From: Rhodocyclales bacterium
GTDB taxonomy: Bacteria; Pseudomonadota; Gammaproteobacteria; Burkholderiales; Rhodocyclaceae
Assembly (NCBI GenBank): GCA_021286885.1
Contig: JAJTBM010000048.1
Location: 1 to 13,070, forward strand
Reading direction: 5' to 3'
Length of the DNA stretch: 13,070 nt
The notes beneath the pieces are model-generated. The model was not told where the DNA came from and did no database searches. It was given only the letters and a program-made list of their open reading frames with translations. Below, one piece after another: positions 6,778 to 13,070 of the stretch. Both the position numbers and the translations under genes were made by a program. The stretch's first letter is position 1. Every line of letters starts with the position of its first letter.

Positions 6778-7395
6778 TTACGCCTGCGTCACGGCCCCTA
6801 GGGGGCCAAAGGCCCCCGCCTCGGTCACCACCCAATCCATGGGTTGATCGTGGGGCTGGGGATGGGTGCTGGCTACCCGGGCCACTTCAAATGCAATGCC
6901 CACGCAGACCGGCGCCGGGGCGAGGGCGGCCAGGGTGCGGTCGAAATAGCCGCCCCCATAGCCCAGCCGGTAGCCGGCGGCATCAAAGGCATTGAGCGGA
7001 ATCAGCAGCAGGTCGGGCTGGAGGGCTTCGGGCGCGGCGGGCACCGGAATCCCGTAACGGTCGGTTTCCATTGCCATGCCCGGTGCCCAGCGGGCAAAGC
7101 CCATGGGGGCGTGGGGCGCCACCACCACCGGCAGGGCGGCCTGGCGGGTGGGGTCGGCGGCGAGCCAGTTTTCCACCCAGGGCAGCAGATCCACCTCGCT
7201 TTTCCAGGGCCAGCAAAACGCCAGGCGGCGGGGCGCGAGGCGGGCTACCAGCCCGTCCAGATGGGCCTCAATGGTCCGGGTATGGGCCGCCCGCACTGCA
7301 GCAGGCAAGGCTTCCCGGGCCTGGATGGCGGCCTGGCGCAGCTGTTTGCGCAATGCATCAAAGGGCGCGTCCGGGGCGGAGGTGGGGTGGGTCAC
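6778..7395 (-). CDS. fthC: 5-formyltetrahydrofolate cyclo-ligase
   Basis: A 205-residue cytoplasmic enzyme that uses ATP to convert 5-formyl-THF to 5,10-methenyl-THF, returning the storage folate to one-carbon metabolism. Visible family motifs are the N-terminal LRKQLR, FCWPWKSEVDL at about 60-70, RYGIPVP at 113-119, LLIPLNAFD at 130-138, the phosphate/ATP-binding LGYGGGYFDR at 144-153, and HDQPMDWVVTE at 182-192. The GTG at 7395 is chosen because GGAG lies 9 bases upstream and the next upstream codons have no family similarity; an open frame continues upstream across slt but is antisense. The family is usually 180-210 residues. It is divergent from slt, sharing a 93-base intergenic region. 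Confidence 0.93.
   Translation of the reverse strand: MTHPTSAPDAPFDALRKQLRQAAIQAREALPAAVRAAHTRTIEAHLDGLVARLAPRRLAFCWPWKSEVDLLPWVENWLAADPTRQAALPVVVAPHAPMGFARWAPGMAMETDRYGIPVPAAPEALQPDLLLIPLNAFDAAGYRLGYGGGYFDRTLAALAPAPVCVGIAFEVARVASTHPQPHDQPMDWVVTEAGAFGPLGAVTQA
6801..6817. terminator. GC-rich hairpin at the convergent oxyR/fthC junction
   Basis: GGGGGCC, AAA, GGCCCCC form a perfect 7-bp stem with a 3-base loop, 30 bases after the oxyR stop and inside the last codons of fthC. The two stop codons are only 7 bases apart, so any oxyR terminator must lie within fthC. No T-run follows; a terminator role is inferred from position only. Confidence 0.3.
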
Positions 7396-7442
7396 TGTGC
7401 TATTCTCCAGCGGCTTCAGAAAGATGGAATGCAGAACCATGT

Positions 7443-7467
7443 CCTGCCGCCGGTGCTCGCCGGCAGG
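7443..7467 (+). other. Hairpin in the leader upstream of slt
   Basis: CCTGCCG (7443-7449) pairs with CGGCAGG (7461-7467); GCCGG/CCGGC (7449-7453 / 7460-7464) is an alternative pairing. It lies 22 bases upstream of the slt start in the short divergent region with fthC. No clear sigma-70 promoter is seen in that region on either strand, and the role is unknown. Confidence 0.3.
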
Positions 7468-7488
7468 CGGGGCACAAGGCGGCAAACA

Positions 7489-9456
7489 ATGAAAACGGTG
7501 ATCAAGAATAGCGTGGGGGCCGTACTCGCGGCAGCCCTGTGGTGCTTCATCCAGCCAGCGCAGGCCGAACCGGGGGATGAACGCATCATCGCCGCCCGGG
7601 AAGCCGCCCGTACCGGCGACCGCAAGGGTTTGGCCGCCTACGCCAGCCCCGCCGGGCATGTGCTTGATCCTTATCCCGAATACTGGGCCCTCTCCAACCA
7701 GATCGCCCGCCCCGGCGAGGCCGACCCTGCCCGGGTGCGCGACTTCCTCCGCCGCCAGAGCGGTTCCTGGCTGGCCGAAAAGTTGCGGGGCGAATGGCTG
7801 CGCAGCCTGGGCAAGCGGGCCGACTGGAGCGCCTTTGCGGCCGAATACCCGCTCATGGAGCAGCCCGAGCAGGATCTGGTCTGCTACCAGTATCAGGCCC
7901 GTATGGCCAATGGCGACCCCCTGGCCCTGGCTGAAGCCCGGGCCCTCTGGAACCTGCTGATCGACACCCCCGAGGCCTGCACCCCGGTGCTCCAGGCCCT
8001 GGTACGTGAAGGCATGGTGGGGGGCGAAGACCTGTGGCTGCGCCTGCGCCGGCTGGTGGAGGCCCGCCGCATCACCGCCGCCAAGGCCGTGGCCGGCTGG
8101 CTGCCTGCCGATAGCGGACTGGTGCTGGCCGATCTGGACAAACTCAACAATGCCCCCGGCACCTATCTGGACAAGTTGCCCCTCAACTTCTCGGTGACTC
8201 GGGGGGGGCGCGAACTGGCCCTGCTGGCCCTGGCCCGGGTGGCGCGGGACGACCCCCAGGCGGCCTTCCTGCGTTTCAACCGGCTGGACGAGCGCTTTAG
8301 TGGCGCCGAGCGCAGCTACATCATGGGCCAGATTGCCTGGCAGGCCGCCCAGCGCCTGATGCCCGAGGCCCACGCCTGGTTCAAGGCCGCCGACGATGCC
8401 CCCATGGGCGAGGATCAGGCCGCCTGGCGGGTGCGTGCTGCCCTGCGGGCGGGCGACTGGCGCGGAGTGCGGGTGGCGGTGGAGGCCATGGGCCTGCCCC
8501 AGCGGGATCTGCCCGACTGGCAATACTGGCTCGCCCGGGCGCTCCAGGCCCAGGGCCAGAAAGACGCGGCCCGGCGCATCTTGGAACGCATCGCCGGCAA
8601 TACCGGCTTTTACCCCATTCTGGCGGGCGAGGAACTGGGCCAGAGCTTCAGCCTGCCGCGCCGGGCCCGCCCGGTGCAGGCCGAAGAGCTGGAACTGGTG
8701 CGCCAGAGCCCGGGCCTGCAACGGGCCCTGGCCCTGTTCCGGCTCGACATGCGCACCGAGGGCAGCCGGGAATGGAACTGGAGCCTGCGTAACCGGGACG
8801 ACCGCTTTCTGCTGGCCGCCGCCCAGTTCGGCCAGGAGCAGGGGCTCTACGACCGGGCCATCTACGCCGCCGAGCGCACCCGCAGCGAACACGATTTTGC
8901 CCTGCGCTACCTGATGCCCTTCCGCGAGCACGTGGAGCCCAACGCCCGCGCCCAGGGCCTGGAGCCCGGCTGGGTGTATGGGCTGATCCGCCAGGAAAGC
9001 CGCTTCACCCCGGTGGCCCGCTCCAGCGTGGGCGCCCAGGGGCTGATGCAGATCATGCCCACCACCGGCCAGTGGCTCGCGGGCAAGCTGAGTCTCAAGG
9101 GCTATACCCCGGGCTGGCTCCAGGCGCCGGATACCAATGTGTATCTGGGCACCAGCTATATGCGCATCATCCTCGACGGGCTGGATCGCCACCCTCTGCT
9201 GGCTTCGGCGGCGTATAACGCCGGGCCGGGGCGGGCCAAGCGCTGGAAGGCCGCCCGCCCGCTGGAAGGGGCGGTGTACGCCGAAACCATCCCCTTCAAC
9301 GAAACCCGGGATTACGTGAAGAAGGTGCTGGCCAATGCGGTGATCTATGGCGCTCTGCTGGACGGTAAGGCGCCCTCCCTCAAGGCCACCCTGGGCACCG
9401 TTGCACCGGGCGGTGGCGGGGCAGACAACGCCGGCCCCGGCGCCGGGTTGGAATAA
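7489..9456 (+). CDS. slt: Soluble lytic murein transglycosylase (Slt70-like)
   Basis: A 655-residue periplasmic enzyme that cleaves the MurNAc-GlcNAc bond of peptidoglycan with formation of 1,6-anhydroMurNAc. A Sec signal peptide (MKTVIKNSVG, hydrophobic core, AQA|E at residue 26) is followed by a long alpha-superhelical region (about 27-480) rich in helix-turn-helix repeats with W/Y/LA patterns, as in the Slt70 U and L domains. The catalytic lysozyme-like domain covers about 485-625. The catalytic Glu is E503 in RQESRF, followed by GAQGLMQIMP (515-524) and AAYNAGPGR (574-582), the three signature motifs of family 1 lytic transglycosylases. The ATG at 7489 has AAGGCGG 6 bases upstream and gives the signal peptide. 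E. coli Slt is 645 residues. A run of eight G lies at 8201-8208, within the frame. Confidence 0.95.
   Translation: MKTVIKNSVGAVLAAALWCFIQPAQAEPGDERIIAAREAARTGDRKGLAAYASPAGHVLDPYPEYWALSNQIARPGEADPARVRDFLRRQSGSWLAEKLRGEWLRSLGKRADWSAFAAEYPLMEQPEQDLVCYQYQARMANGDPLALAEARALWNLLIDTPEACTPVLQALVREGMVGGEDLWLRLRRLVEARRITAAKAVAGWLPADSGLVLADLDKLNNAPGTYLDKLPLNFSVTRGGRELALLALARVARDDPQAAFLRFNRLDERFSGAERSYIMGQIAWQAAQRLMPEAHAWFKAADDAPMGEDQAAWRVRAALRAGDWRGVRVAVEAMGLPQRDLPDWQYWLARALQAQGQKDAARRILERIAGNTGFYPILAGEELGQSFSLPRRARPVQAEELELVRQSPGLQRALALFRLDMRTEGSREWNWSLRNRDDRFLLAAAQFGQEQGLYDRAIYAAERTRSEHDFALRYLMPFREHVEPNARAQGLEPGWVYGLIRQESRFTPVARSSVGAQGLMQIMPTTGQWLAGKLSLKGYTPGWLQAPDTNVYLGTSYMRIILDGLDRHPLLASAAYNAGPGRAKRWKAARPLEGAVYAETIPFNETRDYVKKVLANAVIYGALLDGKAPSLKATLGTVAPGGGGADNAGPGAGLE
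8201..8208 (+). repeat. Homopolymeric G8 tract inside slt
   Basis: Eight consecutive G encode part of T-R-G-G-R. The frame is intact. Such tracts can slip, and they are also places where sequencing errors arise. Confidence 0.6.
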
Positions 9457-9533
9457 ATCATGGGGGCGAGGGATGGAATTGTTGGAATTTTTTGACGTTC
9501 CAGGCGTCCTTCGGTGCACGCAGACCCACGCCC

Positions 9534-9542
9534 GGAGGAGGG
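9534..9542 (+). promoter_or_regulatory. Ribosome binding site of the NDUFA9-like gene
   Basis: GGAGGAGGG ends 4 bases before the ATG at 9547 (GGAGGAG is 6 bases away) and decides this start over the in-frame GTG at 9514. The 90-base gap after slt holds no strong promoter. GGAATTT (9484-9490), 15 bases, GTCCTT (9506-9511) loosely resembles an envelope-stress promoter. Confidence 0.6.
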
Positions 9543-9546
9543 CATC

Positions 9547-10509
9547 ATGAACCCCATGTACGGTAAAAAAATTCTGATCATCGGCGGCAGCGGTTTTGTG
9601 GGCACTGCGGTCGCCAATCTGCTTGCCCGGGCGGGGGCCCAGCTGCGGGTGCCCACCCGGCGCCGGATGCGGGCCCGCCACCTGCTGTCGCTGCCCGCCA
9701 TCGAGCTGCCCGAAGTCGATGTGCACGATCCGGCCACCCTGGAAGGCCTGATGAGCGGGGTGGATGCGGTCATCAGTCTGGTGGGCGTGCTCCATTCCCC
9801 CTCGGCCCAGCCCTACGGCCCGGCCTTTGCCCGGGCCCATGTGACCTTGCCCGAGCGCATCGTGGCGGCGGCCCGCAAGATGGGGGTGAAGCGCCTGATC
9901 CACGTGAGCGCCCTGGGGGCCGATGCCCAGGCGCCGTCCGAATACCAGCGCTCCAAGGCTGCCGGCGAAGCCGCCATCCGGGCGGCGGGGGCGGGCCTGG
10001 GGTGGACCATCCTGCGTCCGTCGGTGATCTTCGGGCCGGGGGATTCCTTCCTCAACCTGTTTGCCGGGTTGCTGGCGCGTTTTCCGGTGATGCCCCTGGG
10101 GGGCGCCGGGGCCCGCTTCCAGCCGGTGTATGTGGGCGATGTGGCCCGGGTGGTGCTCGAAGCGCTCCAGCGCCCCGACAGCATCGGCCAGACCTTTGAA
10201 CTGGCGGGCCCCCGGGTGTATACCCTGGCCGAGCTGATTGGCTATGTGGGCCGGGTGAGCGGCCATCCGCGCCCGGTGCTGCCCCTGCCGTATCCCCTGG
10301 CCTGGCTCCAGGCGGCGGCCCTTGAATGCCTGCCCGGCCCCCTCATGAGCCGGGACAACCTGCGCTCCATGCAGGCCGATAACGTGGCGGCGGGGGCACC
10401 CCTGCCCTGGGGCTGGCAGCCCACCGCCCTTGAAAGCATCGCGCCCGGGTATCTGGGGGATAGCCGTTCGCGCCCCCCCAGCCTGGAAGCACGGAAACGG
10501 ACAAGATGA
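9547..10509 (+). CDS. NAD(P)-binding atypical SDR protein, complex I NDUFA9-like
   Basis: A 320-residue Rossmann-fold protein of the extended/atypical short-chain dehydrogenase family. The dinucleotide-binding motif GGSGFVG is at 13-19, preceded by the first strand KKILII. Strand-end motifs VISLVGVL (75-82) and HVSALGA (119-125) follow, with Tyr133/Lys137 in YQRSK at the place of the catalytic pair, then WTILRPSVIFGPGD (153-166) and the FQPVYVGDVA segment (191-200), all characteristic of NDUFA9-like bacterial proteins. Mitochondrial NDUFA9 is an accessory complex I subunit that binds NADPH; bacterial homologues are common next to cca but their role is not established. No membrane segment is evident. 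Its stop overlaps the cca start by 4 bases, suggesting translational coupling. A genuine epimerase activity is possible but unsupported. Confidence 0.85.
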   Translation: MNPMYGKKILIIGGSGFVGTAVANLLARAGAQLRVPTRRRMRARHLLSLPAIELPEVDVHDPATLEGLMSGVDAVISLVGVLHSPSAQPYGPAFARAHVTLPERIVAAARKMGVKRLIHVSALGADAQAPSEYQRSKAAGEAAIRAAGAGLGWTILRPSVIFGPGDSFLNLFAGLLARFPVMPLGGAGARFQPVYVGDVARVVLEALQRPDSIGQTFELAGPRVYTLAELIGYVGRVSGHPRPVLPLPYPLAWLQAAALECLPGPLMSRDNLRSMQADNVAAGAPLPWGWQPTALESIAPGYLGDSRSRPPSLEARKRTR

Positions 10510-11726
10510 AGATTTACTGCGTAGGCGGGGCGATCCGCGATGAACTCCTGGGCCTGCCCATCCAGGACCGGGATTGGGTGGTGGTCGGGGCCCGCCCCGA
10601 AGACCTGATCCGGGAAGGCTACCGCCCGGTGGGCAAGGATTTTCCGGTATTCCTGCATCCCAAGACCCAGGAGGAATACGCCCTGGCCCGCACCGAGCGC
10701 AAGACGGCGCCCGGCTATGGGGGTTTCGTGTTCCACACCGACCCGTCGGTACGGCTGGAGGATGACCTGATCCGGCGGGATCTGACCATCAACGCCATGG
10801 CCCGGGGGGACGATGGCGTGCTGGTCGATCCTTACGGCGGTCAGCAGGATCTGGCCGCCCGCATCTTTCGCCACGTGAGCCCCGCTTTTGCTGAAGACCC
10901 GGTGCGCATCCTGCGGCTGGCGCGCTTTGCGGCGCGTTTTGCCGATTTCCGGCTGGCCCAGGAAACCCTGGCCCTGATGCAGGTGATGGTGGAAAACGGC
11001 GAGGTGGACGCCCTGGTGCCCGAGCGGGTGTGGCAGGAGCTGGCCCGGGGCCTGATGGAGGCCCGCCCCTCCCGGATGATTGAAGTGCTGCGCGAGTGCG
11101 GCGCCCTGGATCGCATCCTGCCCGAAGTGCATCGCCTGTTCGGCGTGCCCCAGCCGCCCGCGCACCACCCGGAGGTGGATTGTGGCGCCCATGTGCTGCT
11201 GACCCTCGATTACGCCGCCGCCACCGGGCAGCCGCTGGAGGTGCGTTTTGCCTGTTTGCTGCACGATCTGGGCAAGGGCACCACGCCTGCCGACGTGCTG
11301 CCCCACCACTATGGGCACGAAGAAAACAGTGCGCTGCTGGCCGTCGAGGTTTGCGCCCGCCTCAAATGCCCGGCGGATTGCCGGGATCTGGCCCTGATGG
11401 TGGCGCGGGAGCACGGGGTGGTGCACCAGGCCCTGGAACTGCGCCCCAAGACCATGCTCAAGCTCATCGAACGCTGCGACGGGCTGCGTCGCCCCGAGCG
11501 TTTCGCCAGCCTGCTGGCCGCCTGCGAGTGCGACGCCCGGGGGCGAACCGGGCTGGAGGCGCGGCCCTATCCCCAGCGCGCCCGGCTCGAACAAGCCTTG
11601 GCTGCCGTGCGTGGGGTGGATGCGGGGGCGGTGGCCCGCAGCGTGGCCGACAAGGCCCGCATTCCCGATGCGATCCATCTGGCCCGGCTCCAGGCCCTGA
11701 AGAATTGCTTCGGGGCGGAGGACTGA
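10506..11726 (+). CDS. cca: CCA-adding tRNA nucleotidyltransferase with HD domain
   Basis: A 406-residue enzyme that builds or repairs the 3'-terminal CCA of tRNAs from CTP and ATP without a nucleic acid template. The nucleotidyltransferase head shows GGAIRDELLG (7-16), the metal-binding Asp21 and Asp23 in QDRDW, the ERKT...GYGGF segment (about 67-76) and the RRDLTINAMA motif (90-99), with the EDPVRILRLARFAARF neck helix following. The C-terminal half carries an HD domain (His253-Asp254 in LLHDLGKG), as in the gammaproteobacterial/betaproteobacterial enzymes, where it confers metal-dependent phosphatase and 2',3'-cyclic phosphodiesterase activities. The E. coli enzyme is 412 residues. The start codon overlaps the previous stop (ATGA), with only a weak ribosome binding site, as expected for coupled translation. 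The stop is 8 bases before the next gene. Confidence 0.96.
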   Translation: MKIYCVGGAIRDELLGLPIQDRDWVVVGARPEDLIREGYRPVGKDFPVFLHPKTQEEYALARTERKTAPGYGGFVFHTDPSVRLEDDLIRRDLTINAMARGDDGVLVDPYGGQQDLAARIFRHVSPAFAEDPVRILRLARFAARFADFRLAQETLALMQVMVENGEVDALVPERVWQELARGLMEARPSRMIEVLRECGALDRILPEVHRLFGVPQPPAHHPEVDCGAHVLLTLDYAAATGQPLEVRFACLLHDLGKGTTPADVLPHHYGHEENSALLAVEVCARLKCPADCRDLALMVAREHGVVHQALELRPKTMLKLIERCDGLRRPERFASLLAACECDARGRTGLEARPYPQRARLEQALAAVRGVDAGAVARSVADKARIPDAIHLARLQALKNCFGAED

Positions 11727-11734
11727 GCGCCGCT

Positions 11735-13070
11735 ATGATAGGTGCAGACAGGCGCTCCGGGCGCCGGGCGTGCTTGGGCCTACTGCTCGCGGCTTGGGTT
11801 GGGTTGGCAGCAGCAGCCCCGGCCCAGACCCTGCCCGAGTTTGCCGAGGTGCGGGCCAGTGCCCGGGCCTCGGTGGGCGTGCTGCTCGCCCGGGACGGGA
11901 CGCCCCTGGCCGACCGGCGGGTGGATGAGCATACCGCCCGACTCGAATGGGTGGCCCTCAGTAGTTTCTCTCCGGCCCTGCGCGAGGCCCTGCTCGCCGC
12001 CGAAGACAAGCGCTTCTTCGAGCACTCTGGGGTGGATTGGCGCGCCTTCGTGGGCGCCCTGTGGCACAACCTGTGGTACGACCACAAACGCGGCGCCTCC
12101 ACTCTTACCATGCAGGTGGCGGGTCTGCTGGACCCGGCCCTGGCCCTGGGGCGCAACGGGCTGCCGCGCCGCTCCATCGGCCAGAAGTGGGATCAGGCCC
12201 TGGCGGCGCGTACCCTGGAAGCCCATTGGACCAAGGAGCAGATCCTTGAAGCCTATCTGAATCTGGCGCCTTTCCGGGGCGACCTGCAGGGCGTCCATGC
12301 GGCGGCCCGGGCCCTGTTTGGCAAGACCCCCGCTGAGCTGGGGCGGCCCGAATCCCTGATTCTGGCGGTGCTGCTGCGGGGGCCGAACGCGAGCCCCGAG
12401 GTGGTGGCTCGTCGCGCCTGTGTGCTGGCCCAGAGCATCCAGGCCCCTGCAGCCTGCGCACCCGCCCAGAAGCTTGCCCAGACCCAGCTGGCCCGCACCA
12501 GCCTGATGCCCCGCTGGGAGTTGGCGCCCCACGCGGCCCGCTTCCTGGTGCTCCATCCGGGGGAGCGGGTGCGCTCTACCCTGGATGCCGAGGCCCAGCG
12601 CCTAGTGCTCAACGCCCTGCGTCGCCTGGGTACGCCGGATGCCGCAGCGGTGGTGCTGGATAACCCGAGCGGCGAGGTGCTGGCCTATGTGGGTGCTCCC
12701 GAGCCCCGTCTGCCGGATGCGCTCCTGGGCGCCCGGGCCCTGCCGGTACTTCTCCAGCCCTTTGCCTATGCCCAGGCGCTGGATAAGCGCCAGCTGACGG
12801 CGGTGAGCCTGCTGGAAGACAGTCTCGCCAACCGGGCTCCCACCCTCCCCGATGACCGTAGCTGGGTGAGCGTGCGTCGGGCCCTGGCTGAGGCCTTGCC
12901 CGATCCGGCCCTGGCTGTGTTGCGCCAGGGGGGCGAGGGCCTCCAGGAGCGCTGGCGTCAGATGGAGCTGGAGCCCCCGCGCCACGGGGGCTGGCCTGAG
13001 CCTTCCCTGCTCCAGCTGGCGGCGGGTTATCGCAGCCTGGCGAGCGGCGGGCATTGGATCGCCCCCCCTT
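11735..13070 (+). CDS. pbpC: Penicillin-binding protein 1C-like, intact glycosyltransferase, degenerate transpeptidase (3' partial)
   Basis: My own translation from the ATG at 11735 is open to the window end (445 codons); GGAGGA lies 12 bases upstream. A hydrophobic segment at about 13-29 is followed by an AAAAPAQ stretch, either a membrane anchor or a cleavable signal. The GT51 glycosyltransferase domain is complete: catalytic Glu90 in AEDKRFFEHSGVDW, GASTLTMQ (120-127), KEQILEAYLN with Glu172, LAPFRGDLQGVHAAARALFGK and RRACVL (226-231). This domain polymerises lipid II into glycan strands. A transpeptidase domain starts at about 288 with STLDAEAQR and AVVLDNPSGEVLAYVG. Where PBP1C proteins have G-S-x-x-K-P-F, this has P-V-L-L-Q-P-F (Val338, Gln341), and the SLN motif reads ALP (387-389). 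No SxxK or SxN occurs elsewhere in the visible domain. The KTG motif would lie beyond the window. It directly follows cca. Confidence 0.9.
   Translation, partial: MIGADRRSGRRACLGLLLAAWVGLAAAAPAQTLPEFAEVRASARASVGVLLARDGTPLADRRVDEHTARLEWVALSSFSPALREALLAAEDKRFFEHSGVDWRAFVGALWHNLWYDHKRGASTLTMQVAGLLDPALALGRNGLPRRSIGQKWDQALAARTLEAHWTKEQILEAYLNLAPFRGDLQGVHAAARALFGKTPAELGRPESLILAVLLRGPNASPEVVARRACVLAQSIQAPAACAPAQKLAQTQLARTSLMPRWELAPHAARFLVLHPGERVRSTLDAEAQRLVLNALRRLGTPDAAAVVLDNPSGEVLAYVGAPEPRLPDALLGARALPVLLQPFAYAQALDKRQLTAVSLLEDSLANRAPTLPDDRSWVSVRRALAEALPDPALAVLRQGGEGLQERWRQMELEPPRHGGWPEPSLLQLAAGYRSLASGGHWIAPP

Noticed and set aside
7396..7488. 6S RNA (ssrS) next to fthC, as found in many Proteobacteria.
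   Set aside because: The gap upstream of fthC is only 93 bases and is shared with the slt leader, too short for a roughly 180-base 6S RNA.
6778..10266. A 1,162-codon open frame on the minus strand antisense to slt and the NDUFA9-like gene.
   Set aside because: Only its last 205 codons (fthC) show family motifs. The rest is Gly/Pro/His/Gln-rich, low-complexity shadow translation typical of GC-rich genes read in reverse, and it covers well-recognised genes on the other strand.
11780..12556. Minus-strand frames of 237-258 codons opposite cca and pbpC.
   Set aside because: Shadow frames with Gly/Gln/Arg-rich translation. The plus strand has an uninterrupted GT51 domain with all its motifs.
12689..13070. 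Loss of transpeptidase motifs caused by a frameshift.
   Set aside because: Family-like sequence continues in the same frame on both sides (LDNPSGEVLAYVG, PFAYAQALD, GYRSLASGG), so no frameshift is needed.

Overview
This 13,070-base window is GC-rich and densely coding. Gene content points to a Gram-negative betaproteobacterium, plausibly Rhodocyclaceae (Azospira/Dechloromonas-like). That is an inference from the fthC / slt / NDUFA9-like / cca arrangement, an OxyR with E. coli numbering, and outer-membrane proteins; it was not tested by a search. I see no mobile element, CRISPR array, tRNA or rRNA. Ten protein genes are supported, two of them cut by the window edges.

Layout. (1) 1-1871, plus strand: the C-terminal half of a heavy-metal RND efflux pump (CusA/CzcA type), then a strong intercistronic hairpin and a small PII-like signalling protein. 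A 10-bp perfect hairpin at 1901-1926 separates these from the converging next gene. (2) 1952-3976, minus: a TonB-dependent outer-membrane receptor with a perfect -10 box upstream. (3) 4180-5667, minus: an HtrA/DegQ-type periplasmic serine protease with a lipoprotein signal. (4) 5853-6770, plus: oxyR, divergent from degQ, with an exact ATAG-N7-CTAT OxyR half-site between its -10-like box and its start codon. (5) 6778-7395, minus: fthC (5-formyltetrahydrofolate cyclo-ligase), convergent with oxyR and divergent from slt. (6) 7489-13070, plus: slt (soluble lytic transglycosylase), an NDUFA9-like NAD(P)-binding protein, cca (CCA-adding enzyme with HD domain) and a class A penicillin-binding protein of the PBP1C type. 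The last three are tightly coupled (4-base overlap, then an 8-base gap).

How they fit together. Much of the window concerns the envelope: metal export, TonB-dependent uptake, periplasmic protein quality control, and peptidoglycan cleavage and synthesis. OxyR adds peroxide sensing; fthC and cca are housekeeping genes. The most notable observation is that the PBP1C-like protein keeps every glycosyltransferase motif, while its visible transpeptidase region lacks both the SxxK and SxN motifs. It looks like a glycan polymerase carrying a dead or repurposed transpeptidase domain. Other points of interest are the CPAC cysteine arrangement in OxyR, the predicted lipid anchor of the HtrA protease, and a PII-like protein without the uridylylated tyrosine.
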